Source: Pseudomonas xantholysinigenes
GTDB lineage: Bacteria; Pseudomonadota; Gammaproteobacteria; Pseudomonadales; Pseudomonadaceae
NCBI RefSeq assembly: GCF_014268885.2
Contig: NZ_CP077095.1
Coordinates: forward strand, 1,238,501 to 1,302,500
Direction: 5' to 3'
Length of the DNA: 64,000 nt
Numbering within the stretch: position 1 is the first letter of the stretch; every line of letters begins with the position of its first letter. Both the position numbers and the translations under genes were made by a program. Below, one piece after another: positions 45,460 to 55,544 of the stretch. Below the pieces are notes generated by a model. The model saw only the letters and a program-made list of their open reading frames with translations. It ran no database searches and had not been told where the DNA came from.

Positions 45460-46347
45460 ATGAGTACTGCCTTGCCTTCGTTGGGGTTCGCCGGGATCGG
45501 CTTGATGGGGCTGCCGATGTGCCGTCGCCTGCTGTCTGCCGGCTACCCGCTGACCGTGTGGAATCGCAGCCCGGAGAAGTGCGCCGAGCTGGTCGCCGCT
45601 GGGGCGCGCCTGGCGGCGAGCCCACAGGACCTGTGCGAGGGGACCGACATGGTGCTGCTGTGCCTGGCCGACACGGCAGTGGTGCGCGAGGTGGTGTTCG
45701 GTGAGTGTGGTGTTGCCCAGGGCGGACGCGAGGGCCAGTTGCTGGTGGATTTCTCCAGCCTGGAACCGACCGCCACCCGGGAGATGGCTGCCGAACTGGC
45801 GGCGCTGTGTGGCATGGCCTGGCTCGATGCGCCGGTGTCCGGTGGCACGCCGGGCGCCGAGGCGGGTACCTTGGCGATCATGGTCGGTGGCGAGGCGGAT
45901 GACCTGGCGCGGGCGCGTCCGGTGCTGCTTGCCCTTGGCCAGCGGGTGACGCACATGGGCGGTGTCGGCACGGGGCAGGTGACCAAGGCGTGCAACCAGA
46001 TGATCGTCGCCTGCAATGCGCTGGTGATTGCCGAGGTGGTGGCCCTGGCCGAACAGTCAGGGGTGGACGCGAGCTTGATCGCCGAGGCATTGGCCGGTGG
46101 TTTCGCCGACTCCAAGCCTTTGCAGATACTGGCCCCGCAAATGGCCGAGAGCCGTTTCGAGCCGGTCAAGTGGCATGTGCGCACCTTGCTCAAGGACCTC
46201 GACACCGCGGTGAAATTCTCTCGCGAGCAAGGTTCGGCGACGCCGCTCAGTGGCCTCGCCGCGCAGTTGATGCGCCTGCATGGTAGCCAGGGGTATCTGC
46301 AAAAAGATCCGGCGACCCTGGTAACGCTGTATCGCAACAAGGGCTGA
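45460..46347 (+). CDS. 3-hydroxyisobutyrate-dehydrogenase-family oxidoreductase
   Basis: 295 residues. Rossmann motif G-F-A-G-I-G-L-M-G-L-P (9-19), substrate motif D-A-P-V-S-G-G-T and catalytic lysine in T-K-A-C-N-Q. It could act on 3-hydroxyisobutyrate, tartronate semialdehyde or a similar beta-hydroxyacid. Context does not decide. CTGGAG (45448-45453) sets the start at 45460. The 3' end overlaps the convergent GGDEF/EAL gene by 101 bp. Confidence 0.9.
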   Translation: MSTALPSLGFAGIGLMGLPMCRRLLSAGYPLTVWNRSPEKCAELVAAGARLAASPQDLCEGTDMVLLCLADTAVVREVVFGECGVAQGGREGQLLVDFSSLEPTATREMAAELAALCGMAWLDAPVSGGTPGAEAGTLAIMVGGEADDLARARPVLLALGQRVTHMGGVGTGQVTKACNQMIVACNALVIAEVVALAEQSGVDASLIAEALAGGFADSKPLQILAPQMAESRFEPVKWHVRTLLKDLDTAVKFSREQGSATPLSGLAAQLMRLHGSQGYLQKDPATLVTLYRNKG

Positions 46348-48511
46348 GGTCGCTGTCCCGGCTGTCGAGGCGTTCGAGGGTTGGCCTTAGTTCGGCCAGC
46401 GGCAGCGGGCGGCTGAGCAGGTAGCCTTGCAGGTAGTCGCAGCCATGGCTGGCGAGGAACTCATGCTGCTCGACGGTCTCGACGCCTTCGGTGACCACTT
46501 TCAGGTGCAGGGTGTGAGCCATGACGATGATCGCCTGGACGATCTCGCGGTCCTTCTGATTGCCCGGCACATCGTGGATGAACGAGCGGTCGATCTTCAG
46601 CACGTCCAGCGGCAGGCGCTTGAGGTAGGCCAGCGAGGAGTAGCCGGTGCCGAAGTCGTCGATTGACAATGCCACGCCCATGGCGCGGATGCGCTTGAGC
46701 AGGCTGACGGTGTGCTGGATATCACCCATCAGGGCGTTCTCGGTGACTTCCAGCTCTAATTGGCGTGCGCCCAGCCCAGCCTGGAACAGCGCCATTTCCA
46801 CTTCGGTGGCCAGTTCCTCGCGGCCCAGGGTCAGCGCTGAACAGTTCACCGTCACCTTGAGTTCGCCATAGCCATGCCGATTGAGCTGGGCCAGGTCATG
46901 GCAGGCGCGGCGCAGCACCCACAGGTCGAGCTCGGCGATCAGACCGTTGGCCTCGGCGATGCCGATGAAGCGTTCCGGGCTGAGCAGGCCATGCTGTGGA
47001 TGCTGCCAGCGTACCAGGGCCTCGAGTTTGGCTACTTGGCTGTTGCGCAGGTCGAAGATCGGCTGGTAGTGCAGGCATAGGCCTCGTTCCTCGAGCAGTG
47101 CCATGCGCAGTTCTTCCTCGAGCTGCAGCTCTAGGGTGGCGCGGGTCTTGAGCCCGTCGTTGAAGAAATTCAGGTTGTTGCGCCCACAGCCCTTGGATTG
47201 GTAAAGCGCCAGGTCGGCGTTCTTCAGCAGTTCCTCGGTGCTCAGGCCATCGTCGGGGTAGATGCTGATGCCGATGCTGGTGGTCATCACCATGCGCCGC
47301 CCGGCCAGGTCGATCGGTTCCTTCATCCGCTGCATGATGCGCTGGGCCAGGTGCCGGGCCTCTTCGCGGCTGTTGAGGTTGGTGACGATGCAGAATTCGT
47401 CGCCACCGAAACGGGCCACCAGGTCCTGGCTGCGGGTGGCGGCCTTGATATGCCCGGCGATCACCTTGAGCAGTTCATCGCCGGCGGCGTGGCCGAGGCT
47501 GTCGTTGATGCGCTTGAAATGGTCGATGTCGAGGAACATCACCGCCAGCATGCTGCCATGGCTGGCCTGCTCGGCCAGGCGCTCGGCGAACACCTGGTTG
47601 AAGCCGCGGCGGTTGACCAGGTTGGTCAGGGCGTCGTAGTGGGCCGCTTGCTGCAACGACATACGCGCCTGGTCGAGTTGGCTGAGCAGCACATTGACCC
47701 GGCGCAGGTCGTGTTCCTTGCTTTGCAGCTTCTTGTCGGCCAGGGCCGCGCTGATGCTGCTGCCGCTGATCAGCAGGGTGATGAAGGCGATGGTCAGCGC
47801 CAGTTGCAGGCTGTTGTCCACCGTGGGCAGGCGCAGGGCGGTTTCGCTGGGAATTACCAGGGTCATCGCGGCCATGCCGGTGAAGTGGGTCAGCATGATG
47901 CCCCCGGCCATCAGCAGGCTGGCGCCGTACTTGAGCAGCAGGTGCACGGTGCCGCTGCCCTCGTGGAAGTAACGGGCTATCAGCAGTGCCAGCAGGCTGG
48001 TGGCGATGGCGATGCCGATCGAGGCCAGCAGCAGGCTGGTCTGGTAGTACTGGTGGGCGCTGGTCTGCAGCGCGGCCATGCCGATGTAGTGCATGGCGCT
48101 GATGCCCAGGCCAATGAACAGCGCCGTTTGCAGGTAATGGCGCAGGCGCATCTGGCTGCGGTTGAGGCTGTTCATCGCCAGCCAGGCGGCGAGCAGGGCG
48201 ATCAGCAGTGACAGGCCGGTGAGCGGGGCGTCGTAATGGATTTCCAGTGGCGCCTGGAAGGCCAGCATGCTGATGAAGTGCATGGCCCAGATGCCGCCGG
48301 CCAGGCAGCAGGCACCCAGCACTCGCCATTGACGGCGGGCGAAGCGGTCCTCGCAGTGACTTTGCCGTTCGGCCATGTCGAGGGTGGCGAAGCAGGCGGC
48401 GCAAGCCACGGCGTAGGCGAGCAGCACCAGGAAGGGGTTGTGTCGGCAGTCGAGGATGATTTGTCCGGTCGCCGGCAGCTCGGCGAACAATCGCAGTCCC
48501 AGCCACTCCAT
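46247..48511 (-). CDS. MHYT-GGDEF-EAL c-di-GMP regulator (MucR-like)
   Basis: 754 residues. A seven-helix MHYT sensor (about 20-255) carries M-H-F near 77, M-H-Y near 140 and a third, T-H-F, near 208. A GGDEF domain follows with intact G-G-D-E-F (369-373), then an EAL domain with intact E-A-L (497-499), so it could both make and degrade c-di-GMP. This is the layout of P. aeruginosa MucR, which tunes alginate and biofilm output. The last 40 or so residues extend past the EAL domain and lie antisense to the neighbouring dehydrogenase gene. Confidence 0.9.
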   Translation of the reverse strand: MEWLGLRLFAELPATGQIILDCRHNPFLVLLAYAVACAACFATLDMAERQSHCEDRFARRQWRVLGACCLAGGIWAMHFISMLAFQAPLEIHYDAPLTGLSLLIALLAAWLAMNSLNRSQMRLRHYLQTALFIGLGISAMHYIGMAALQTSAHQYYQTSLLLASIGIAIATSLLALLIARYFHEGSGTVHLLLKYGASLLMAGGIMLTHFTGMAAMTLVIPSETALRLPTVDNSLQLALTIAFITLLISGSSISAALADKKLQSKEHDLRRVNVLLSQLDQARMSLQQAAHYDALTNLVNRRGFNQVFAERLAEQASHGSMLAVMFLDIDHFKRINDSLGHAAGDELLKVIAGHIKAATRSQDLVARFGGDEFCIVTNLNSREEARHLAQRIMQRMKEPIDLAGRRMVMTTSIGISIYPDDGLSTEELLKNADLALYQSKGCGRNNLNFFNDGLKTRATLELQLEEELRMALLEERGLCLHYQPIFDLRNSQVAKLEALVRWQHPQHGLLSPERFIGIAEANGLIAELDLWVLRRACHDLAQLNRHGYGELKVTVNCSALTLGREELATEVEMALFQAGLGARQLELEVTENALMGDIQHTVSLLKRIRAMGVALSIDDFGTGYSSLAYLKRLPLDVLKIDRSFIHDVPGNQKDREIVQAIIVMAHTLHLKVVTEGVETVEQHEFLASHGCDYLQGYLLSRPLPLAELRPTLERLDSRDSDLSPCCDTALPGSPDLFADTPGYHAGASTARRGH

Positions 48512-48689
48512 TGCAGGCCTCTTCGTCGAGTCTTCACTCGTCCCCAAAAAGCACGGATGGAGACTGTTCCTGCTGGAGTATAGGAATGGAGGCTTAAGCC
48601 TTCCTGATTAATGGCACTTTGGTTTCTACCATTTGGATATGAGGGTAATAGCTGGAAGGTCTAAATGAATGTTGACAGGCTGAAGCGAG

Positions 48690-48750
48690 CGCGGGGCAAG
48701 CCCGCTCCCACGAATCCCTAACGGGCTCGTGGGAGCGGGCTTGCCCCGCG
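48690..48750. repeat. Perfect inverted REP pair between rapA and the MHYT gene
   Basis: 24-bp exact inverted copies (48690-48713 and 48727-48750; core GTGGGAGCGGGCTTGCCCCG) with a 13-base loop, just beyond the rapA stop. They may serve as its transcript end. Confidence 0.92.
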
Positions 48751-48766
48751 ATGACCTCTATAGAGA

Positions 48767-51613
48767 TCAACCCGCGACAAGCACCCGGATCGCCTCAAGG
48801 CGCAGGGCGGCTTTTTCCAGGGCCGCCAGGCTGGCTTCACGCTGCTGGCGCAGGGCGTCGATCTCGCTGTCCCGCACGCTCGGGTTGACGGCCTTGAGTG
48901 CGGTCAGGCGTGCCAGTTCTTCGTCGGTTTCGGCGGTAAGGCGCTGCTGGGCCTGGGCCACGCGTTCTTCGTGGGTGGGCAGGACCTTGGCCTCGCCGGC
49001 GGCGATGCGCTTGGCCAGCACATCGCGCTGGGCTTGGACGAACTTGTTGGCGCTGGCCTTGGGCACGCTTTCGAGCTGGTCGTTGAGGGTTTCGAAGGCC
49101 ACCCGCGGACCCAGGTCGTTGCCGTTGGCATCGAGCAGGCAGCGCAGCGCCGCTGGCGGCAGGTAGCGGCCCAGCTGCAGGCTGCGCGGAGCCACCACTT
49201 CGCTGACGTAGAGCAGTTCGAGCAGCACGGTGCCGGGCTTGAGCGCCTTGTTCTTGATCAGCGCCACGGCGGTATTGCCCATCGAGCCGGACAGCACCAA
49301 GTCCATGCCGCCCTGGACCATCGGGTGCTCCCAGGTGAGGAACTGCATGTCCTCGCGCGACAGCGCCTGGCCGCGGTCGTAGGTGATGGTCACGCCTTCG
49401 TCGTCGCCCAGCGGGAAGCTGGCGTCGAGCATCTTCTCGCTCGGCTTGAGCACCAGGGCGTTTTCCGAGTGGTCCTCGCTGTCGATGCCGAAGGCGTCGA
49501 ACAGGGTTTCCATGTAGATCGGCAGGGCGAACTGATCGTCCTGCTCGAGGATTGCCTCGACCAGTGCCTGACCTTCGCCGGCACCGCCGGAGTTGAGTTC
49601 CAGCAAGCGGTCGCGACCGGTGTGCAGCTCGGCCTCCAGGCGTTCGCGCTCGGCGCGGGCCTCGGCCACCAGTTTGTCCCAGCCTTTGTCGTCGCCACCA
49701 GGCAATTGCGCCAGCAGGCGCGGGCCGAACTGGTGCTGCAGGGCGTTGCCGGTCGGGCAGGTATTGAGGAAGGCGTTGAGGCCTTCGTGGTACCACTGGA
49801 ACAGGCGCTGCTGCGGGCTGTCCTGCAGGTACGGGATGTGCAGCTCGATAGTGTGCTTCTGGCCGATCCGGTCGAGGCGGCCGATGCGCTGCTCGAGCAG
49901 GTCCGGGTGGGCCGGCAGGTCGAACATCACCAGGTGATGGGCGAACTGGAAGTTGCGGCCCTCGCTGCCGATCTCGGAGCAGATCAGCACCTGGGCGCCA
50001 AACTCTTCATCGGCGAAATAGGCGGCGGCGCGGTCACGCTCGAGGATGCTCATGCCCTCGTGGAACACCGTGGCCGGGATGCCGGAGCGCACGCGCAGGG
50101 CGTCTTCCAGGTCCATGGCGGTTTCGGCGTGGGCGCAGATCACCAGGACCTTGGTGCGCTTGAGCATCTTCAAGGTGTCGATCAGCCAGTCGACCCGTGG
50201 ATCGAAGCGCCACCAGCGCTCGTCGTCGGCCACCTCGCCCTGGGCCTGGAAGGCCACTTCCGGGTATAGCTCGGCGCGCTCGCCTGACGGCAGCTCGGCG
50301 TATTGCACGGGGTTGGCCAGCGGGTAGGGGTGCAGTTGGCGCTCGGGGAAGCCCTGGATCGCCGCGCGGGTGTTGCGGAACAGCACGCGACCGGTGCCAT
50401 GGCGGTCGAGCAGTTCGCGGATCAGGCGCGCACTGGCCTGGCTGTCGCCATCGGTGACCGCGGCCAGCAAGGCTTCGCCTTCGGCGCCAAGGAAGCCCTG
50501 GATGGTGGCGTGGGCCTTGGGCGACAGGCGGCCCTCGTCGAGCAGTTCCTGTACCGCTTCGGCCACCGGGCGATAGTTGTCGCTCTCGGCGCGGAACGCG
50601 GCCAGGTCATGGAAACGGTTGGGGTCGAGCAGGCGCAGGCGGGCGAAGTGGCTGTCCTGGCCAAGTTGCTCGGGGGTGGCGGTGAGCAGCAGCACGCCAG
50701 GGATGACCTGGGCCAGTTGCTCGACCAGGGCGTACTCGGGGCTGGCCTGTTCCTCGTGCCAGACCAGGTGGTGGGCTTCGTCGACCACCATCAGGTCCCA
50801 GCCGGCGGCGAACAGCGCGTCCTGGGCCTTTTCGTCGTCCACCAGCCACTCCAGGGCGACCAGCGCCAACTGGGCATCCTCGAACGGGTTGCTGGCGTCG
50901 CTTTCGATGAAGCGCTCGGCGTCGAACAGCGCCACTTGCAGGTTGAAGCGTCGACGCATTTCCACCAGCCATTGGTGCTGCAGGTTCTCCGGCACCAGGA
51001 TCAGCACGCGGCTGGCGCGACCGGACAACAGCTGGCGGTGGATCACCAGGCCGGCCTCGATGGTCTTGCCCAGGCCCACTTCGTCGGCCAGCAATACGCG
51101 CGGGGCGATACGGTCGGCCACTTCACGGGCGATGTGCAACTGGTGGGCGATCGGTTGCGCACGCACGCCGCCCAGGCCCCACAGGTTGGAGAGCATCTGC
51201 TTGCTGGTGTGCTGCAGGGTGTTGTAACGCAGCGAGAACCACGACAACGGGTCGATCTGCCCGGCGAACAGGCGGTCGCTGGCCAGGCGGAACTGGATGA
51301 AGTTGGACAGCTGGGTCTCTGGCAGCGTGCGTGGCTGGTTCTGCGGGTCGATGCCGTGATAGACCAGCAGGCCATCGACGTCGTCGACTTCGCGCACGGT
51401 CAGCTTCCAGCCCTCGAAGTGGGTGATCTGGTCGCCCGGCGAGAAGCGCACGCGGGTCAGCGGCGCATTGCGTAGCGAGTACTGGCGGGTGTCGCCCGTG
51501 GCCGGGTAGAGCACGGTCAACAGGCGGCCATCCTGCGCCAGGATGGTCCCAAGACCGAGCTCGGCTTCGCTGTCGCTGATCCAGCGTTGCCCCGGTTGAT
51601 ACTGCTGCGCCAT
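48767..51613 (-). CDS. rapA: RNA polymerase-associated ATPase RapA (HepA)
   Basis: A 948-residue Swi2/Snf2-type ATPase that recycles stalled RNA polymerase. N-terminal Tudor-like domains (about 1-110) are followed by the ATPase: Walker A D-E-V-G-L-G-K-T (177-184), D-E-A-H box, then the C-lobe with [11 protein letters not shown]. Length fits gammaproteobacterial RapA (about 950-970). Monocistronic. Confidence 0.97.
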   Translation of the reverse strand: MAQQYQPGQRWISDSEAELGLGTILAQDGRLLTVLYPATGDTRQYSLRNAPLTRVRFSPGDQITHFEGWKLTVREVDDVDGLLVYHGIDPQNQPRTLPETQLSNFIQFRLASDRLFAGQIDPLSWFSLRYNTLQHTSKQMLSNLWGLGGVRAQPIAHQLHIAREVADRIAPRVLLADEVGLGKTIEAGLVIHRQLLSGRASRVLILVPENLQHQWLVEMRRRFNLQVALFDAERFIESDASNPFEDAQLALVALEWLVDDEKAQDALFAAGWDLMVVDEAHHLVWHEEQASPEYALVEQLAQVIPGVLLLTATPEQLGQDSHFARLRLLDPNRFHDLAAFRAESDNYRPVAEAVQELLDEGRLSPKAHATIQGFLGAEGEALLAAVTDGDSQASARLIRELLDRHGTGRVLFRNTRAAIQGFPERQLHPYPLANPVQYAELPSGERAELYPEVAFQAQGEVADDERWWRFDPRVDWLIDTLKMLKRTKVLVICAHAETAMDLEDALRVRSGIPATVFHEGMSILERDRAAAYFADEEFGAQVLICSEIGSEGRNFQFAHHLVMFDLPAHPDLLEQRIGRLDRIGQKHTIELHIPYLQDSPQQRLFQWYHEGLNAFLNTCPTGNALQHQFGPRLLAQLPGGDDKGWDKLVAEARAERERLEAELHTGRDRLLELNSGGAGEGQALVEAILEQDDQFALPIYMETLFDAFGIDSEDHSENALVLKPSEKMLDASFPLGDDEGVTITYDRGQALSREDMQFLTWEHPMVQGGMDLVLSGSMGNTAVALIKNKALKPGTVLLELLYVSEVVAPRSLQLGRYLPPAALRCLLDANGNDLGPRVAFETLNDQLESVPKASANKFVQAQRDVLAKRIAAGEAKVLPTHEERVAQAQQRLTAETDEELARLTALKAVNPSVRDSEIDALRQQREASLAALEKAALRLEAIRVLVAG

Positions 51614-51749
51614 ACTGCCAAAACTCCCGCGATGAAAAAGCCGGTCATGTTACCGGATCGGCTGCGTCAGACCAAAGATTACTCAAGCGAGTAAAGAGTC
51701 TAGCGTGTTCATCGACGCACACCGTCCCGTCACGAGGGCCACGCGCCAC

Positions 51750-52445
51750 ATGTTTGCCACGCACCGTTGGTTGAACCTCTCCTTGGGCCTGGGCAGCCTG
51801 GCGCTGCTGGCCGCCTGCGAACAGAAAAGCTTCGAGATCCTGCCGCCGATCCCGGTGGAGCAGCTGGAAGTGCTCGGCGTGCAGACGCCGATCAAGAGCG
51901 TGCACTTCCATGATCGCGAGGGCGAGGGCCTGTTGGTGCTAAGCCGGGCCGACGGCCAGGCCACCGACCCGGACACCGAAGAGGAGGTCGACAAGGTGGT
52001 GCTCAAGGCCACCTTGTATGGCCGCGCCGCCAGTGGCGATGCGTTCAAGTCGCGCTGGCAGATCGAACAGGAAACCACCTGCGCCGGCCTCGACCTGGAT
52101 GTGGACTTCTATGCCGACGTCAGTGATGTCAGCGACCTGAACAAGGATGGCGTTGCCGAAGTGACCGTTGCCAGTCACTCCTTTTGTGGCGGTGGGATCG
52201 ACCCGCACGACATCGCCATCGAAATGCGCGAAGGCCAGGCGGTGTACAGCATCACCGGGCAGTCGTTGATCACCCCACCCGGCGAGGACCCGTTCGGCGG
52301 CGAGCGCGAGGACAGTGCCTCGTTGAAGACCGCGCCACAAGTACTGCGCGAACATATGGACGCGGTATGGCAGCAGGTCTACAAGCGGCCTTGGAGCGAC
52401 GCGGTCACACCGTCCGATGACGGCCCCGACGACGATGGCGAATAG
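51750..52445 (+). CDS. Lipoprotein of unknown function
   Basis: 231 residues. Lipobox L-L-A-A-C (Cys23). The mature part has an acidic D-V-D-F-Y-A-D-V-S-D-V-S-D-L-N-K-D-G-V-A-E-V-T stretch resembling an FG-GAP/EF-hand-like calcium loop (D-L-N-K-D-G), and an acidic C-terminus. The start at 51750 gives a proper lipoprotein signal. An in-frame ATG at 51705 would add 15 charged residues. Divergent from rapA. Confidence 0.8.
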   Translation: MFATHRWLNLSLGLGSLALLAACEQKSFEILPPIPVEQLEVLGVQTPIKSVHFHDREGEGLLVLSRADGQATDPDTEEEVDKVVLKATLYGRAASGDAFKSRWQIEQETTCAGLDLDVDFYADVSDVSDLNKDGVAEVTVASHSFCGGGIDPHDIAIEMREGQAVYSITGQSLITPPGEDPFGGEREDSASLKTAPQVLREHMDAVWQQVYKRPWSDAVTPSDDGPDDDGE

Positions 52446-52547
52446 CCCCAGTCTATACTGGCGGTTGTGACGCACCGCACACCGTTGCCCGCGGCTATTC
52501 AAGGCGGCGTTGCGGCGGCCGACACAGTGGCCACAGGAGACCATTGC

Positions 52548-52874
52548 ATGCTGCCGCCGATCATCCCGCTCAGTGCCGCCCCCGTGACCTCGCAACAGGA
52601 TCCGGTCAAGCCGCCGCCGACCATTCCCCCGGTGGTGCCAGCGCAGGCTGCCTCCAGTGACGCCAGCGTCGATCTCAAGCGCCATCGCGATCCCGAGGAG
52701 CAGGTACTGTTGCTGCGCGACGAGCAGCGCCGCCAGCAACAGCGGCGCGAGCAGGCCGAAGGGGAACGCTACGAGGCCATGCCGGGCGATGAAGTCAACG
52801 CCGACAACACCGTGCCGGTGGCGCCGTTGGGCGAGCGTACGCGCCAGGGCTTGCTGGTGGATATCGAAGTCTGA
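52548..52874 (+). CDS. Small hydrophilic protein of unknown function
   Basis: 108 residues. A Pro-rich first part (P-P-P-T-I-P-P-V-V-P) is followed by a charged helix (R-D-P-E-E-Q-V-L-L-L-R-D-E-Q-R-R-Q-Q-Q) and a conserved-looking end (T-R-Q-G-L-L-V-D-I-E-V). AGGAG lies nine bases before the ATG at 52548. No family recognised. Confidence 0.7.
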   Translation: MLPPIIPLSAAPVTSQQDPVKPPPTIPPVVPAQAASSDASVDLKRHRDPEEQVLLLRDEQRRQQQRREQAEGERYEAMPGDEVNADNTVPVAPLGERTRQGLLVDIEV

Positions 52875-52934
52875 CTAGTCAGCTTCCACGCTTGCCTGCA
52901 TCATGAAGGCCTCTGCTGTCCGTCGAGCCCGCCC

Positions 52935-53096
52935 ATGAGCCAAGACAACCTGATCGACTTCGGTGCCGAGCGCGCCAAACGTATCCACGACCTCAACGAC
53001 AAGCGCCTGAACGACATGCGTCAGGCCTTCGAGCAGGCCATGCCACTGGGCCAGGCCAAGAAGAAAAAGCCCAAGGGCAAGCCCAAGAAGCGTTAA
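52935..53096 (+). CDS. 53-residue protein with a Lys-rich tail
   Basis: Begins M-S-Q-D-N-L-I-D-F-G-A-E-R-A-K-R-I-H and ends in K-K-K-K-P-K-G-K-P-K-K-R. The body is a predicted amphipathic helix. Codon use is like that of the neighbours. The basic tail may bind nucleic acid or membrane. Function unknown. No strong ribosome site. Confidence 0.6.
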   Translation: MSQDNLIDFGAERAKRIHDLNDKRLNDMRQAFEQAMPLGQAKKKKPKGKPKKR

Positions 53097-53099
53097 AAA

Positions 53100-53113
53100 C
53101 TGATTCAGGTCAA
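53100..53113. promoter_or_regulatory. ANR/FNR-like box 1 (upstream)
   Basis: CTGATTCAGGTCAA fits the TTGA-N6-TCAA core with one mismatch. It lies 51 bases upstream of the better box 2. Confidence 0.45.
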
Positions 53114-53150
53114 ACCTGCACCCGCCTTGCGTGCCCGGCCCCGGGCACCT

Positions 53151-53164
53151 TTGACTCCGGTCAA
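53151..53164. promoter_or_regulatory. ANR/FNR-like box 2
   Basis: TTGACTCCGGTCAA is a full TTGA-N6-TCAA match. Its centre (53157.5) predicts a class II start at about 53199, and a TTACCT (53186-53191) sits at the -10 position for that start. This supports low-oxygen induction of the next gene. Confidence 0.65.
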
Positions 53165-53231
53165 TTTTCCCCCTCCCACCATTGGTTACCTTGCACCCAT
53201 CGGATGACGGCACACCAAGGGAGGGGCCGAC

Positions 53232-53348
53232 ATGTTCTTCGACAACGTGGTTATCGCAGGTGTGGTAACGGTCGGATTGATGTTGGCGTTCTTCGCCGGT
53301 CTGGGCATTTTCATCTGGAAGGATTCGAAAAAGCGCAATCAGCGCTGA
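53232..53348 (+). CDS. ccoM: 38-residue membrane peptide, CcoM-like
   Basis: M-F-F-D-N-V-V-I-A-G followed by one helix (about 6-28) and a basic end (W-K-D-S-K-K-R-N-Q-R). It matches my recollection of CcoM, the small extra subunit of Pseudomonas cbb3 oxidase. AGGGAGG precedes the ATG. The ANR box upstream fits a cbb3-related role, although no cco genes adjoin. It is monocistronic, with its own terminator. Confidence 0.72.
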   Translation: MFFDNVVIAGVVTVGLMLAFFAGLGIFIWKDSKKRNQR

Positions 53349-53382
53349 ATCGTTCCGGGTTCACGAGCACGCAAGGCATTTA

Positions 53383-53409
53383 GGGCGACTTCGGTCGCCC
53401 ATTTTTTTT
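53383..53409 (+). terminator. Terminator of the ccoM-like gene
   Basis: GGGCGAC (53383-53389) pairs with GTCGCCC (53394-53400), followed by A and eight T. Confidence 0.95.
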
Positions 53410-53555
53410 GCCTGGATTTTCTCATGGCGGTACCGCTCGGTTGGGATTCTGCAAAAAACAAGATGAGTAGCTAGCTAATTATATGGCTGCGCTTTATCCT
53501 GCCTGCCATTGTCTATCTTTCTTCCTACCAGCCCAGCGTCCCCAAGGTCCGTTTC

Positions 53556-55544
53556 GTGCCCATCACCTTCCAGGTCCTGTTCGCACCCAGTCGCCTTGCC
53601 GTCACGTTTGCCATCAAGACTTTGCTTGGTGGCGGCCTGGCGTTGTGGTTGGCCATGCGCTGGGGTCTGGAGCAGCCTTCCTGGGCATTGATGACCGCCT
53701 TCATCGTCGCCCAGCCATTGTCGGGCATGGTGGTGCAGAAGGGCCTGGCGCGGCTGGCCGGCACACTGGTCGGTACCTGCATGTCGGTGCTGTTCATCGG
53801 CCTGTTCGCCCAGACGCCCTGGCTGTTCCTGCTGACCCTGGCCCTGTGGCTGGCGCTGTGTACCGCCGCCTCGACCCAACTGCGCAGCGCCTGGGCCTAT
53901 GCCTTCGTGCTGGCCGGTTACACGGTGGCAATCATTGCCTTGCCGGCGATCGACCATCCCTTGCAGGTGTTCGACCAGGCGGTGGCGCGTTGTACCGAGA
54001 TCTGCCTGGGCATCTGTTGCGCCACGGCCAGTAGCGCGCTGATCTGGCCGATGCGGGTCGAGCAGCAGCTCGCCGTGCAGGCGCGCCAGGCCTGGCAGAA
54101 TGGCCTGCAGGCGGCCAGCGCCATGCTCGGTGGCGAAGACCAGGCCCGCCAGGGTTTGCTCGACAGTCTCGGGCGTATCGTCGCCATCGACGCCCAGCGC
54201 GAGCATGCCTGGTTCGAGGGTAATCGCGGTCGCCAACGGGCCCGGGCGATTCGTGGCCTGAGCCAAGCACTGATGGTGTTGTTGCGGATTTCCCGATCAG
54301 TGCGCCGACAGTGGCGGCAATTGGACGACGCCGAGGCCGTGCACCTGGCACCCTGGCTGGACGAGGCCCGTGCCGGGTTGGCCAGCGCTGATCAAGCCAG
54401 CCTGCTGCTGCTGCGCCAGCGAGTGTGGGATGCGGCCCATGATGAACGGATCAGCGCTGCCGAGCATTATGGGCTGGCGCGTCTGACCCTGCTGCTGGAC
54501 TACGCCATGGCCGCCACCCAGGCGCTTGAGGATGTGGAGCAGGGCAGGGCGCCCAAGAACGTGTCGCAACGCTTGGCTGCCCATCGCGACTTGCCCCTGG
54601 CCTTGTTGTTCGGAGCGCGCAGCGCCTTGGCATTCCTGGCCATGAGCAGCTTCTGGCTGGCCACCGCCTGGCCCTCGGCGCCGGGCGGGCTGGTGTTGAC
54701 CTGCGTGGTCTGCAGCTTGTTCGCCAGTCGCGAGAACGGCGCGCAGATCGGCCTCAGTTTCTTGCGCGGGATTGTCCTGGCGATCCCGCTGGCGTTCCTG
54801 GTGGGGCAGATCCTGCTGCCACAGTGGAGCAGCTTCGCCATGCTCTGTCTGGGCATGGGCGTGCCGCTGTTCTTCGGTGCACTGGGCATGGCCCATCCCC
54901 GTACCGGAGCCACTGCCACATCCTATTGCCTGCATTTCGTCGTGTTGGTGGCACCGCTCAACGCCATGCATTTCGATGTGGCCAGCATGCTCAACAGCGC
55001 CCAGGCCATGTTGCTGGGCGTGGGGGCGGCGGTCCTGGCGTTTCGCCTGTTGGTGCTGCGCCACCCGGCCTGGCTTGGCCGGCGCCTGCGCGCCGCCACG
55101 CAGAGCGACCTGGTGCGCCTCACGCGGCGCGACCTGCGGGGCGCCGACAGTTGGTTCGGCGGGCGCATGGCTGACCGTTTGATGCAACTGGCACGGCATG
55201 CCAGCGAGCTGCCCGAGGCCGAGCGCCGGCGTTGGGACGACGGCCTGCATGGCCTCGACATCGGCGATGAACTGGTGCACCTGCGTATGTGCCTGGCCAT
55301 GGCCCAGGCGCCTCTGGGCCATGCCGAGCGCCAGTACCTGCAACAGCTCGAGGCGGTGCTCGCCAATGGCCCGGCGCCGGGCCGTGGTCAGCGCCTGGAC
55401 GCTGCCAGCGAGCAGTTCATCGAGGCTTTGCGCCAGCAGCCGCCCAGCGACCCGCTGCGCCTGGCGATCGGCGCGGTGCTGCAATTGCGCAAGAGCTGGG
55501 GCAAGTGGTGCCGCTGGCAGGAGGATGTCCATGGGCATGCGTGA
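53556..55544 (+). CDS. FUSC-family inner-membrane transporter (AaeB-like)
   Basis: 662 residues with two blocks of about five to six helices (about 10-165 and 355-495), separated by a cytoplasmic region, and a soluble C-terminus. This is the FUSC/AaeB plan, used to export aromatic acids or fusaric acid. A GTG start at 53556 has AAGG upstream. First gene of a three-gene operon with the DUF1656 and HlyD-type genes, which together make an efflux pump. Confidence 0.9.
   Translation: MPITFQVLFAPSRLAVTFAIKTLLGGGLALWLAMRWGLEQPSWALMTAFIVAQPLSGMVVQKGLARLAGTLVGTCMSVLFIGLFAQTPWLFLLTLALWLALCTAASTQLRSAWAYAFVLAGYTVAIIALPAIDHPLQVFDQAVARCTEICLGICCATASSALIWPMRVEQQLAVQARQAWQNGLQAASAMLGGEDQARQGLLDSLGRIVAIDAQREHAWFEGNRGRQRARAIRGLSQALMVLLRISRSVRRQWRQLDDAEAVHLAPWLDEARAGLASADQASLLLLRQRVWDAAHDERISAAEHYGLARLTLLLDYAMAATQALEDVEQGRAPKNVSQRLAAHRDLPLALLFGARSALAFLAMSSFWLATAWPSAPGGLVLTCVVCSLFASRENGAQIGLSFLRGIVLAIPLAFLVGQILLPQWSSFAMLCLGMGVPLFFGALGMAHPRTGATATSYCLHFVVLVAPLNAMHFDVASMLNSAQAMLLGVGAAVLAFRLLVLRHPAWLGRRLRAATQSDLVRLTRRDLRGADSWFGGRMADRLMQLARHASELPEAERRRWDDGLHGLDIGDELVHLRMCLAMAQAPLGHAERQYLQQLEAVLANGPAPGRGQRLDAASEQFIEALRQQPPSDPLRLAIGAVLQLRKSWGKWCRWQEDVHGHA

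Noticed and set aside
53131..53148. Intrinsic terminator of the 53-residue gene
   Set aside because: GTGCCCGG/CCGGGCAC forms a stem but only three T follow and it lies between two ANR-like boxes. Its role is undecided.
54297..55538. 413-codon frame antisense to the FUSC gene
   Set aside because: Rich in His, Gln and Arg as typical of mirror frames. No ribosome site.
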